From Mycobacterium sp. (GTDB lineage Bacteria; Actinomycetota; Actinomycetes; Mycobacteriales; Mycobacteriaceae), in assembly GCA_025965895.1 (NCBI GenBank), contig JAOPWC010000114.1, positions 62,001-126,000 of the forward strand: 64,000 bases of DNA, written 5' to 3'. Positions 22,511 through 31,408 of this stretch are shown here, one piece after another (position 1 is the stretch's first letter; every line of letters begins with the position of its first letter). The notes beneath the pieces were generated by a model that had not been told where the DNA came from, made no database searches, and saw only the letters and a program-made list of their open reading frames with translations. The position numbers were made by a program, and so were the translations under genes.

Positions 22511-23491
22511 TCACAAATCGGTCCCGTATATGCCCCTCATCCTCAGCATCGCCATTCGCGCAGTCGTTCGCATCGATAAACGATCTCTAAAGGGAAACGC
22601 GTTCGCCGCCATCCGAACCGCCTTAATAAGGTTCATGGCTGCGCTCACTTCTTTGGGCCCGGCGGACGGCACACTCAGAGCCGTGTACGCGCCGGCTTCG
22701 CTGAATCCAAGGAGTCGTTGACTAAGTTCCTGATGAACCTGTGCCGTCTCGACTCCATGCGCAAGCGCTTTCTGCCATACCTTCGTAGCCGAAACCTGTT
22801 CGGCATGGCGACGATACAAAAGAGTTGGCAAGGCGATTCGACCCAAGCGCGAACCTCGTAGCGCCATGCGGATCCACAAATCCCAATCTTCGGCAGGCAC
22901 TCGGCGATAGCCTCCCGCACCCACAATGGTGCTTCGCCGACCGAGAAGTGTCGGATGCATAAGTGCGTCCGCCAACAGCAACTCGTATGGCGATGCGGCC
23001 GGTCCGGTGGAGACCGGAGCTTGGGGTTCGATCGCAACGGGACAAGGACCGAAGGCAATTATCGGCGAAAATACGACATCAAGATTTTCTCGATACATTG
23101 CAGGAATCTGATGGCGAAACCGCCATGGAAGTGCGATATCATCCGCATCCATCCGCGCAATAAGCGGGGTGTCGGCGGCGTCGATCAATACATTCAAGGC
23201 CCGGGCAACGCCTAGTTGCACATCGGACCTTAATACGCCGACGCGACCGTCGGCGCGAGTCAACCTTGCCAGAATTTCGCCGGTAGCGTCGCTGCTCGCA
23301 TCGTTGAGAATTAATAGCTTTCCATCGCGCGGAAGCCCTCTAAGAATGGACGAGACCGCGGTGCCGATCGTCTTCTCAGCATTCCACGCGGGCAAGATTA
23401 CCGTCAGGCGCTCCACAATTAATCCGACAACGCCAACGCGAATGGAACAGGCCACAAGGCTGTGTACTGTTGTTGTCGTCGGGCGATCCAT
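22511..23491 (-). CDS. GT2-family glycosyltransferase
   Basis: Up to 326 residues. The catalytic domain begins LTVILPAWNAEKTIGTAVSS and holds LILNDASSDATGEI and ARMDADDIALPWR, the DxD motif preceded by the usual small hydrophobic strand. A later EDWDLWIRMALRG matches the ED/W catalytic-base region. The first 25 residues are atypical; GTG 23416, just before the RLTVILP strand, is an alternative start. It is on the minus strand in the more AT-rich part of the island, next to the methyltransferase pair. The sugar transferred is unknown. Confidence 0.84.
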   Translation of the reverse strand: MDRPTTTTVHSLVACSIRVGVVGLIVERLTVILPAWNAEKTIGTAVSSILRGLPRDGKLLILNDASSDATGEILARLTRADGRVGVLRSDVQLGVARALNVLIDAADTPLIARMDADDIALPWRFRHQIPAMYRENLDVVFSPIIAFGPCPVAIEPQAPVSTGPAASPYELLLADALMHPTLLGRRSTIVGAGGYRRVPAEDWDLWIRMALRGSRLGRIALPTLLYRRHAEQVSATKVWQKALAHGVETAQVHQELSQRLLGFSEAGAYTALSVPSAGPKEVSAAMNLIKAVRMAANAFPFRDRLSMRTTARMAMLRMRGIYGTDL

Positions 23492-24124
23492 TTAGTTCTG
23501 GCAAATGACTCACGATGTCGCCTCAAAGCGCCGCTCAGTATACAAGGAGCACTAGTTGGGTGACTATACCAAGAATGCATTTCAGCCCACCCAGCTTGCC
23601 ATAGGGCTGCCGCAGCCAACCACGATGTGCGTGCTCTAGACACCATCAAAGCAGAATTCATCCTCATCGGCACGTCGCAGTACGGGAACTGTATCACCCT
23701 CACGGCATATGATGGTTGACGCTGCTTCAATAGCCGACCGGTGCTCGCCACGCCCTCGATGCGCGAAGTCGTCTACGTCTTTCAATCGCCATGACGCGGT
23801 GGTCGTCTCCTCTCGCAGGCGTGGATAGCACGAGAGGCAGAAACATGGCCGGCAAGCCGAGACATCGCGGCTAACGGCATATCCGCTGACTGCACTCGCG
23901 TCGGCTTCAGTGTTGCTGGGTCGGGCCGCGCATGCGTAGACGCAGCCCGGCGACGGGCGCGAGTTGATCGAAAGCGGCGGGTCGACATCGCCGGCTTGAA
24001 CGGGCAGCAGCACCGACAGCTGGCGCGATAGTGCTCGTTGTGTTTTGCGCACTGCATCTTTCGTATGACGGCATGATGTGGCAGAAGACAAAGAGCGGCA
24101 GTTGAAGCTTGGTGAGGGAAGAAC
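23492..24124. other. 630-bp region without a recognisable gene
   Basis: Divergent spacer between the GT2 gene and the sugar O-methyltransferase. Minus-strand frames up to 190 codons are open but show no domain, signal peptide or family likeness that I recognise, and they overlap one another. It carries the second copy of AGGCGTGGATAGCACGAGA (23817-23835). It may contain decayed genes, which I cannot show. Confidence 0.45.
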
Positions 24125-25150
24125 ATGTCGGTGGGAGAGCGCGTCGAGGCACTGAAATGGATGATCTCGCGCGAGGCACGGCAGCAGTTCGACGTCGCCC
24201 GCGCGCACGGCCGTTCATGGCGTCGCAACCGAACGCGGCACTCGGGTCGGGGCGTTACTCCCGCTGATCGCGCCGCCCTCCAGATGACGAATCCTGAGCT
24301 TCAGGCGCTACGTCAGCGCTATGCGGGACTGACAGACGTCATCGGCACACCGCGCGTTTGGCGTCGCGGTCACATTACGGCGGAGGATCTCCTCTATTTC
24401 CGAGGTGACAACGGCTACGTCTGGCAGTTCCAGGAGAACAATACGACGGAAAAACATCTTCTGACGTACCTGTATTTGGCGGCCAGCGACACGCTGGGTC
24501 TTTTCGACATCCTCACTGAGGACGGCGACTACGGCGTGTTTACTTTTCCGACAGGCGACAAAGACAAAGACGGAAATGAGAGGTTCGTCAGCCGTGATCT
24601 TCTTGATTCGACCTGTGAGTTGCTGTTCCTGGAGCGGGCGCTGCAGATCTCATGCCGACCGGGGTTGAAGGTGCTCGATATCGGCGCGGGATACGGCAGG
24701 CTCGCCTACCGCGCCACCACAGCACTTGGCAACATCGATACGTATTTCTGCGTCGACGCTATCCCGGAGTCGACCTTTATTTCCTCCTATTACTTGTCAA
24801 GAAAGGGTGCGGTACGCACGCGTGTCGTCGCGTTCGACGATCAACAGGACCTCGTCGCCGGAATGATCGACCTAGCGGTCAACATCCACAGCTTCTCCGA
24901 ATGCGCGATCGAGGCTGTCGATTACTGGGTCTCCCGGTGTTCCGAACTGAAGATCGAGTACCTTTTCATCGTTCCCGACGGGAGCGCGGAGGGCGGAGAA
25001 CACTTACGACTGGTCAACGGTACCGTTTTCACTCCGCTACTCTCACAATATGGTTACCAGCTGTGTCATGCCGAACCAAAGTACGGAAATGCAGAGGTAC
25101 AAAAATACGGTGTTTCCCCCGCTTGGTATTATCTCTTTCGCGCCACCTAA
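24125..25150 (+). CDS. Putative sugar O-methyltransferase
   Basis: A 341-residue protein with a class I SAM-binding motif VLDIGAGYGRLAYRA near residue 180, after a long N-terminal region (VWRRGHITAEDLLYFRGDNGY). The later segments FCVDAIPESTFISSYYL and NIHSFSECAIEAVDYWVSRC are typical of the putative sugar O-methyltransferase family found in surface-polysaccharide clusters. ATG 24125 follows GAGGGAAGAAC. It probably methylates a sugar of the island's glycan. Base composition is lower in GC than the PKS operon. Confidence 0.78.
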   Translation: MSVGERVEALKWMISREARQQFDVARAHGRSWRRNRTRHSGRGVTPADRAALQMTNPELQALRQRYAGLTDVIGTPRVWRRGHITAEDLLYFRGDNGYVWQFQENNTTEKHLLTYLYLAASDTLGLFDILTEDGDYGVFTFPTGDKDKDGNERFVSRDLLDSTCELLFLERALQISCRPGLKVLDIGAGYGRLAYRATTALGNIDTYFCVDAIPESTFISSYYLSRKGAVRTRVVAFDDQQDLVAGMIDLAVNIHSFSECAIEAVDYWVSRCSELKIEYLFIVPDGSAEGGEHLRLVNGTVFTPLLSQYGYQLCHAEPKYGNAEVQKYGVSPAWYYLFRAT

Positions 25151-25308
25151 GCATGGATCAGCGCCAATAAGGACGCTCAGCGTGGTGCCAAATCGTGAAC
25201 CGATACCCCCGAAGGGTCAAAACAGCTTCTTGACGTCGTAACCGCGCAAGCGGCGATGCGACGGACACAGCTCGGCGCGTCCAGGGAGCAGTGCGCATTG
25301 CCGGTGGT

Positions 25309-26385
25309 CTAGCTCGAAACAGTCCGCTGCGGCTCACGGTCCCCGTCCGGGGCAGACCTCCTCCGAACGAGACGAGATTTCAGAGACATCGCGGGCTTCT
25401 CGACCAGGGACCAGCTCAGCGCGGAGATCGGCAGGCTGGCTGCGGCCGAAATGGCCCAAAAAGCAATCGGATTCATACTGCCAAGGCCACAGATGACCAG
25501 TAACTGCTGAATAGGAAACGCGTAAATGTACACGCCGTACGACAGATCCGTACGTAGTCTCAAGCGCTTGTTGTGGATGAGGGCAGCTGAAATGATGACG
25601 GCGTAAGCAAGCGGAACGGCGGCAACCAGCCGGTAATCAGGCAGCAGGCTGGCGAGTAGAACGACGACCACGCTCACCACGACGAATGACCATCGAGCGG
25701 GAATGAGGTTCCGAAACTGATTCAGGAGCGCTCCGGCCAAAAACATGACAACGAAGCGCGCACAGTCGCGCGGCATACTCGGTGGTAGAAAGACTGTAGT
25801 CAGCAGCAGCCCGGACCAGCACAGTGCCATCGCCGCAGGGAGAAGCCACCGGCGACTGAGGAGCCCGACTACGCCGAGAACGGCAACACCGATGTAGCAG
25901 AGCAGCTCCCATCCGAGGGTCCAGAGAGAACTGTTCCATGTGCCGCGCCATGGGACACCGCGTGGTGTTGCGCCGATATCGTACTGAAACATCCATACTG
26001 CGCTGTTTTTTAGGATGTACTCGATCGGCGCGTGGGACAGCAGCAGCTTCGCGGCCGGGCCACCCTGAATCGCCACACCGATCGGCGCAATGACAAACGC
26101 GGTGACGATCAGGCAGATGTAGAACCCGGGGAGGATGCGAAGAGCTCGGGCGACCAGGTAGTCGCGAACCCGCGGATTCTCGAGCCAACTCGACGTGATG
26201 AGGAATCCAGAGATCGCAAAGAACCCGTCGACCCATATCTCGCTGAAAAGCTGGCGAGCTGGCGCAAACGGCACGTCGCGGCCCGTGAGTACGTAGCAGT
26301 GCCACAGGATCACCCCCATCGCCAGCGCTAACCGGAACGCGTTCAGTGCGTTCCTCCGCGGATCGAATTCCTGCGCGAGTTTCAT
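25309..26385 (-). CDS. Acyltransferase-3 (OafA-like) membrane O-acyltransferase
   Basis: A 358-residue integral membrane protein with about ten hydrophobic segments. The family features are NAFRLALAMGVILWHCYVL near residue 14, with the conserved R near the start and the catalytic-type His in WHCY, the second motif VDGFFAISGFLITSSWL, and YLVARALRILPGFYICLI. Such enzymes acetylate or succinylate sugars of surface glycans from the cytoplasmic side. It is minus-strand, overlaps the TGA of a GT1 remnant (ATGA) and lies downstream of the FAAL gene, so FAAL-remnant-acyltransferase looks like one transcript. It may decorate the glycan of the lipooligosaccharide. Confidence 0.85.
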   Translation of the reverse strand: MKLAQEFDPRRNALNAFRLALAMGVILWHCYVLTGRDVPFAPARQLFSEIWVDGFFAISGFLITSSWLENPRVRDYLVARALRILPGFYICLIVTAFVIAPIGVAIQGGPAAKLLLSHAPIEYILKNSAVWMFQYDIGATPRGVPWRGTWNSSLWTLGWELLCYIGVAVLGVVGLLSRRWLLPAAMALCWSGLLLTTVFLPPSMPRDCARFVVMFLAGALLNQFRNLIPARWSFVVVSVVVVLLASLLPDYRLVAAVPLAYAVIISAALIHNKRLRLRTDLSYGVYIYAFPIQQLLVICGLGSMNPIAFWAISAAASLPISALSWSLVEKPAMSLKSRLVRRRSAPDGDREPQRTVSS

Positions 26386-26498
26386 ACGCCTACGCCTGTC
26401 GTCCGCACTTCACGCTCTCGGCGCAGCAGCTCCAGACCAACTAGGGCGCAGAGCTCGACGTTGCCGCGAGTTCCACAGCTTGCCAGGGCGAATTTCAC
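26382..26498 (-). pseudogene. Truncated N-terminus of a GT1 glycosyltransferase
   Basis: From GTG 26498 the minus strand encodes 38 residues beginning VKFALASCGTRGNVELCALV and continuing GLELLRREREVR before TGA. This matches the first 33 residues of Rv1524-type GT1 enzymes and of the intact GT1 gene at 16947 ([20 protein letters not shown] ... [11 protein letters not shown]). The rest of the about 415-residue enzyme is missing. The stop overlaps the acyltransferase start as ATGA. It is probably the 5' scar of a lost or replaced glycosyltransferase gene, perhaps now only coupling translation to the acyltransferase. Confidence 0.8.
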
Positions 26499-26523
26499 GG
26501 CGGAACCTAACTCACAATATTGC

Positions 26524-28263
26524 CTAAGCGTCCAGGCGGGCGAACTGATCCTGCCGGTACCGCTCGACACAAGTCGCTCGCCTGACCTTGCCGCTGGTGG
26601 TGACGGGAATCGAGCCGGGCGGCACCAAAACGAGATCCGCGACGCTGAGGCCGTGCGAGTTCGAGATGGCCTTGGTAACATCACGTTTGACGACACCGAG
26701 CTTGTCCATCGCATCCTCGTGGGAGTCGCCGCGGTTCTTGAGTTCGATGATGGCGACAAGCTTCTCCGTGTGATCATCCGGAACCGATATCGCCACGCAC
26801 CGGCCGCGCGTGATCTCCTGGATCGTCGCCTCGATGTCATCAGGTGAATGGTTACGTCCATAGACGATCAAGAGATCCTTGATGCGGCCGATGATGAACA
26901 GCTCGCCTTCGGAAAAGAAGCCTAAATCGCCAGTCCGCAGCCATGGCTCTTCTGGTGTGTCAGCCGAGGACGCCACAAGCCGTCCACCGAATGTGCGCTC
27001 AGTCTCTGTTGGCTTTTGCCAATAGCCCGCTGCGACGTTGCGCCCGTGCAGCCAGATCTCACCAACCGCTTGGTCCGGACGCTCGATACTTGTGTCGGGA
27101 TCGACGACGCGGATCGTCTGGGACTGCGGCACACCGTAACTGACCAACGGTGTAGCGCTTCCGCTTGAACAGCGTTTCGCGTGCCCGTTGGACAGTTCCA
27201 CGGAATCGAAGTCGACGATTTCTGGTGGTCGGGCAGGCCTGCGAGTCGCCACATACACCGTTGCTTCTGCCAGTCCATATGACGGCCGTAGCACAGCCTC
27301 GCGAAGATTGAAGCGAGCGAACCGCTCACTGAAGCGCTTGAGGGTCGCAGGCTGTACCTGTTCGCTGCCGTTAAGGATGCTTAGCACGTCCCCGAGATCA
27401 TGCCCGGCCATGTCCTCGTCTGATGTCTTTCGTGCCGCCAGTTCGAAAGCGAAGTTCGGGGCAGCTGAGAATGCATGACTATTGCTTGCCAGCAATTCCA
27501 TCCACCGGGCTGGTCGCTGTAGGAATGACGCCGGACTCGTGAGCGCCGTGCGAAGTCCGGCTAAAACCGGCAGGAAAATTCCAATATACAAACCCATGTC
27601 GTGATAAAACGGCAGCCAGGACACAATGGTGGTGTCTGGCGGGGCAACCTGTCCGTAGTCCGTAAAGTAGTCGGACATGATCTGTCTGAAATTGGCTAAA
27701 ACGTTCCTGTTCGACACCATGACCCCGGCCGGCTGACGGGTCGACCCGGAGGTGTATTGCAAATACGCCGTGCCAGGGTGATGCTCGCGCCTGGCCCTGG
27801 GTCCTCTCGGGGCGTCAAGGTCGAGCAAGTCGACCTCAACGACTGACGGAGCGGATTCGCCGGACTGCGACTTAACATATTCGGCGACAGTGCTTATGAC
27901 AGCCGACGTCGTGAGAATGACAGACGGCGACGCATCGCGCAGCACCGAACTAACGCGCTCATCGGTGGCGCCACCAAGCGGAAGCGAAAGCGGAACTGCG
28001 ATGAGCCCGGCCTGCAATGCTCCCAGAAGTGCATCGATGTAGCCGAGGCCCTGTGGTGCCAATATCGCCGCCCGATCACCAGTCGACCCGTGAAATTCGA
28101 GCTCCTTTGCAACGCTTAGCGCTCGCCGATATACCTGCGACCAGGTCCGGCTTTCGGCAACACCGTTCCAATCCCGCTCATAGTCAATGAATGTGAACGC
28201 TGTGTCATCGGGCTGCATGCTCGCACGCTCGCGCAGCGCAGCTGGAATGGAAAACTCATTCAC
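26524..28263 (-). CDS. Long-chain fatty acyl-AMP ligase (FAAL, FadD25-like)
   Basis: A 579-residue ANL-superfamily adenylating enzyme. Motifs: [19 protein letters not shown] (ATP-binding P-loop), [31 protein letters not shown] (the YGLAE motif of the FAAL group), [10 protein letters not shown] and [20 protein letters not shown], and [10 protein letters not shown] near the end. These are the FAAL forms rather than those of acyl-CoA synthetases. It would activate a fatty acid as acyl-AMP and load it on the PKS as starter. It is divergent from the CMD-family gene and lies 20 kb from the PKS, yet FadD25-type FAALs belong to LOS loci, so it closes the island on the right. Confidence 0.9.
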   Translation of the reverse strand: MNEFSIPAALRERASMQPDDTAFTFIDYERDWNGVAESRTWSQVYRRALSVAKELEFHGSTGDRAAILAPQGLGYIDALLGALQAGLIAVPLSLPLGGATDERVSSVLRDASPSVILTTSAVISTVAEYVKSQSGESAPSVVEVDLLDLDAPRGPRARREHHPGTAYLQYTSGSTRQPAGVMVSNRNVLANFRQIMSDYFTDYGQVAPPDTTIVSWLPFYHDMGLYIGIFLPVLAGLRTALTSPASFLQRPARWMELLASNSHAFSAAPNFAFELAARKTSDEDMAGHDLGDVLSILNGSEQVQPATLKRFSERFARFNLREAVLRPSYGLAEATVYVATRRPARPPEIVDFDSVELSNGHAKRCSSGSATPLVSYGVPQSQTIRVVDPDTSIERPDQAVGEIWLHGRNVAAGYWQKPTETERTFGGRLVASSADTPEEPWLRTGDLGFFSEGELFIIGRIKDLLIVYGRNHSPDDIEATIQEITRGRCVAISVPDDHTEKLVAIIELKNRGDSHEDAMDKLGVVKRDVTKAISNSHGLSVADLVLVPPGSIPVTTSGKVRRATCVERYRQDQFARLDA

Positions 28264-28478
28264 AGACGTCTCGTTACCTTCCTGGTCGGCGATGCACCTG
28301 GCATCCCGCGAGATGGAGCCGATTCAGTCTAAATCCACCGGCGCAATTCTTGTGGTGAAAAAGTCGGAATGAGACGTTGCCCGCGGCTCTCGTCCAGTGC
28401 CTACGATGCGCGGCGCGGGAGGTATCTGCCGCACATATCGTGGTGGCACATCACATCAGTCATCGACAGGGAGCACTC

Positions 28479-28799
28479 ATGCCGAACTTTCCCGAGTCGC
28501 CTCGCGAAGCCGCGCGGCGCTTCACACCGGAACTGACCGAACTGATCAACGAGCCGCTCTACTCCAAAGTATGGACAGACGAGCGGCTGAGCCCTCGGGA
28601 CCGCAGCATCGCCACGCTTGCCGCCCTAACCGTCCTGTACCGGCCCGAAGAGTTGCCCGCGCACTTGCGGCGAGGGGTCGAGAACGGGCTGACCACCGAT
28701 GAGATATCCGCGCTCATCACGCATGTCGCTTTCTACGGTGGCTTCCCCGCGGCGATATCGGCGTCCATGATCGCTGCCGAGACGCTCCTTGAGGAGTAG
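28479..28799 (+). CDS. Carboxymuconolactone decarboxylase-family protein
   Basis: A 106-residue protein with an alpha-helical CMD/AhpD-like pattern: LSPRDRSIATLAALTVLYRPEELPAHLRRGVENGLTTDEI shortened to its core LSPRDRSIATLAAL, then ALITHVAFYGGFPAAISA. The conserved His of the family is present in HVAFYGG. There is no CxxC pair, so it is not an AhpD-type peroxidase. ATG 28479 follows GACAGGGAGC. Start of the non-glycolipid region; role unknown. Confidence 0.82.
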   Translation: MPNFPESPREAARRFTPELTELINEPLYSKVWTDERLSPRDRSIATLAALTVLYRPEELPAHLRRGVENGLTTDEISALITHVAFYGGFPAAISASMIAAETLLEE

Positions 28800-28839
28800 T
28801 CACGCAGCGTTTCGTCAGCCCCGGTTCGGGTAGGCGTTG

Positions 28840-29916
28840 ATGATGGTGACCCAACCGGCAACACCTGGGGAGTCCGTGACCGGACCGGGTCGCCACTTGG
28901 TGATTCTCCTCATCGCCGATCCCGGGGCTCCCGCGAGCCTCGGCAGGGCCGTCGCCCGTTCGCTACCTGATCAACTCGCCGGGCGCACACGCACGCCCTA
29001 TGACTGGGAAGTCGTGCTGCGCGTCGAGCCATATCTCCCGCACGAATACACACCCTTTCTGCAAGTGATCGAAACCGTGGATCCGGGCGGGAAAGAGGCG
29101 GACGTCGTTATCTACCTGACCGACCTTCCGCGTCGGGATCACACGATGCCCGTCATCGCCGACATCAGCGTGGAACACAGGTTCGCGCTGATCTCCATCG
29201 CCGGGGTGGGGCCGCTGTTCATCTCCCGCCACGTCGCCGACTTGGTCGCATTGGCCGTCGCCCACATCATCGACGAACCCGGTTTGGTGCCATCGCACGC
29301 AGCGCGCCTGCCGTCGACGCAGATCGACGGAGGTCTCAGATACTTCGCACCGAAGGGTCTGCGACGACTTCGCCTGTTGCTCGGCATGGTTCACGCCAAC
29401 CGGCCCTGGCAACTGGTACTTGGACTGTCACGGGCCCTCGTGGGCGCGTTTGCAAGTGGTGCGGCCGGGTTGGCGACCAACACGATCTGGCAGTTCGCGG
29501 ACACGATGGCGCCGTGGCGAATGGCCGCCGGGACGGTACTTTCCATCGCCGCGATGGTGACTTGGCTGATCGTGGACCATGAGCTGTGGGAGAGGCCCGA
29601 GTCGCCCACTGAGCGGGATCGGGCTGTCCTCTACAACGTGTCGACGCTGATCACGCTGACGATCGGTGTCGCGGTTCTGCATGTGGCGCTGTTTTGCACT
29701 CTGTTGTTCACGACCGCGCTCGTGCTCACGCCGCAGTTGTTCTCGCGGACAATCGGTCATCCGGTCGGCGTGCTCGATTATTTGAAGCTGGCTTGGCTCC
29801 TGGCGTCCATCGCCACCATCGGTGGCGCACTGGGGTCAGGTCTCGAAGACGACGACGCGGTCAAGTCGGCGGCTTACGGCGTCAGGCAACGCCAACGCTT
29901 CGACAAGCCGGACTAG
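28840..29916 (+). CDS. Conserved actinobacterial membrane protein of unknown function
   Basis: About 358 residues. The N-terminal half is soluble (HLVILLIADPGAPASLGRAV, then VVIYLTDLPRR) and looks like an alpha/beta domain. The C-terminal half has about four hydrophobic segments (for example VLSIAAMVTWLIVDHELWER, LITLTIGVAVLHVALFCTLL, LAWLLASIATIGGALGSGL). No catalytic motif is recognised. The start may be ATG 28840 or 28843. It lies 117 bp upstream of the P450 on the same strand. Confidence 0.75.
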   Translation: MMVTQPATPGESVTGPGRHLVILLIADPGAPASLGRAVARSLPDQLAGRTRTPYDWEVVLRVEPYLPHEYTPFLQVIETVDPGGKEADVVIYLTDLPRRDHTMPVIADISVEHRFALISIAGVGPLFISRHVADLVALAVAHIIDEPGLVPSHAARLPSTQIDGGLRYFAPKGLRRLRLLLGMVHANRPWQLVLGLSRALVGAFASGAAGLATNTIWQFADTMAPWRMAAGTVLSIAAMVTWLIVDHELWERPESPTERDRAVLYNVSTLITLTIGVAVLHVALFCTLLFTTALVLTPQLFSRTIGHPVGVLDYLKLAWLLASIATIGGALGSGLEDDDAVKSAAYGVRQRQRFDKPD

Positions 29917-29975
29917 ACGGCACAACTGGCACTTCCGTGGTTTCCCCCCGGGTCAACGGCCGCTTGTGCCCTGCC

Positions 29976-30014
29976 GGTACCGAGGGGTACCGTTGCCTGG
30001 TACCTCGGAGTACC
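29976..30014 (+). promoter_or_regulatory. Two 16-bp operator-like palindromes before the P450 gene
   Basis: GGTACCGAGGGGTACC (29976-29991) and GGTACCTCGGAGTACC (29999-30014) are two copies of GGTACC-N4-RGTACC, with start points 23 bp apart, in the 117-bp gap before the P450. Each is an interrupted palindrome. The second ends just before the ribosome site GGAGAGGC. This is the form of a dimeric repressor's double operator; the regulator is not identified. Confidence 0.62.
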
Positions 30015-30033
30015 ACCCTGGAGAGGCAACGAC

Positions 30034-31392
30034 ATGGGCGACGCGACGAGCGACCCCGTGCGGCTCCCGCCCGGGCCTCACGTTCCCAAGATCGTGCAAG
30101 GCGTCGCATTCGTCACGTCGAGAGGCAAAGCGCTGCGTGCCCTCGGCAGGCGATATGGCTCCGCGTTCACCCTGAACCTGCCGATCTTCGGGCCCACCGT
30201 GGCGATCAGCGACCCGGTCCTGGTCAAGGACCTGTTCACCACCGGCACTGAGCTTGTGGGCCGGGCATCAAACCTCGGCACGGTCCTCGGACCGGGCTCG
30301 ACGTTCAGCCTCGACGGCGACGAGCACCGGCAGCGGCGCAAACTGCTGGTGCCGCCCTTCCACGGGAAGCGAATGCCGGGCTACGAGCAGATCGTCGAAG
30401 ACGAAGTGATGCGTGAGATCGCGACCTGGCCCGAAGGCGAGGAATTCGCCACCCTTGGGCCGATGATGCGTATCAGCCTCAACGCGATCCTGCGGACGGT
30501 GTTCGGCGCTGAGGGCGCCGCACTCGGCGAATTGCGCGAATTGCTGCCGCCCGCTGTGGTTCTCGGATCCCGGATGGCGGTGTTGCCTCCGGCGGCTCGG
30601 CGCGATTTCGGGCCGTGGAAGCCGTGGGCACGTTTCCTTCATTACCGACGTCGCTACGACGAGGTCATTGACTCGTTGATCGCCGATGCGCGGTCCGACC
30701 CCGCATTCCAGGACCGCCAGGACGTCCTCTCCCTGCTGCTACAGGCCCGGTACGAGGACGGAGAGCCCATTTCCGATCGGCACGTCGCAGACGAATTACT
30801 GACCTTGCTCACCGCCGGTCATGAGGCCACCGCGACGACTTTGGCCTGGGCGACAGAGCGGTTACGCCGCCACCCGAGGCTGCTGGCTCGTCTGACGGAA
30901 GAGGTCGACGCGGGCGGTTCCGAGCTGCGGCAGGCCACGATCTGGGAGGTACAGCGAACCCGCCCGGTAATCGAGGCCACCATCCGGCGGACCAAGAAGC
31001 GAATTCGCCTGGGAAATTGGGTGATTCCGGAAGGCCATTCCGTGATCGTCAACATCGGGCTGGCGCACGTGTCTGAACAGAGCTTCACCGACGCCCAGGC
31101 CTTCAACCCGGACCGCTTCCTCGGCAACCCTCCGGATACCCACCTGTGGATTCCGTTCGGGGGCGGGGTACGCCGTTGCATCGGCGCCGCGTTCGCGAAC
31201 ATGGAGATGAACGTCACGCTCCGCACCCTGCTCCGTGAATTCTTGTTCGGCACAACGTATGCCCGCCCGGAACGGGTGCATTCCCGCGGTGTCGCCACGG
31301 CTCCCGCTCTCGGCGGCCGCGCGGTGGTCCGTCGACGGTCGCGTGGTTCGGCGCCCGCCGCGGTCGCTGACGCGCGGCAAGTGTCGGCATAG
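30034..31392 (+). CDS. Cytochrome P450, CYP138-like
   Basis: A 452-residue P450. Present are the I-helix LLTLLTAGHEATATTLAWA (AGHEAT, the AGxxT oxygen-activation motif), the K-helix ExxR in WEVQRTRP, and the haem-binding FGGGVRRCIGAAFA with Cys382. The LDGDEHRQRRKLLVPPFHG segment and the C-terminal VHSRGVATAP match M. tuberculosis CYP138 (Rv0136) as I recall it. Substrate unknown. It ends 17 bp before a flavin monooxygenase, suggesting a shared oxidation pathway. Regulation may use the paired GGTACC palindromes upstream. Confidence 0.9.
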   Translation: MGDATSDPVRLPPGPHVPKIVQGVAFVTSRGKALRALGRRYGSAFTLNLPIFGPTVAISDPVLVKDLFTTGTELVGRASNLGTVLGPGSTFSLDGDEHRQRRKLLVPPFHGKRMPGYEQIVEDEVMREIATWPEGEEFATLGPMMRISLNAILRTVFGAEGAALGELRELLPPAVVLGSRMAVLPPAARRDFGPWKPWARFLHYRRRYDEVIDSLIADARSDPAFQDRQDVLSLLLQARYEDGEPISDRHVADELLTLLTAGHEATATTLAWATERLRRHPRLLARLTEEVDAGGSELRQATIWEVQRTRPVIEATIRRTKKRIRLGNWVIPEGHSVIVNIGLAHVSEQSFTDAQAFNPDRFLGNPPDTHLWIPFGGGVRRCIGAAFANMEMNVTLRTLLREFLFGTTYARPERVHSRGVATAPALGGRAVVRRRSRGSAPAAVADARQVSA

Positions 31393-31408
31393 GCTCTGCC
31401 ATGTGACC

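Noticed and set aside
23636..24208. 190-codon minus-strand frame in the spacer before the sugar O-methyltransferase
   Set aside because: It overlaps the start of the methyltransferase gene, competes with two other open frames there and has no recognisable domain.
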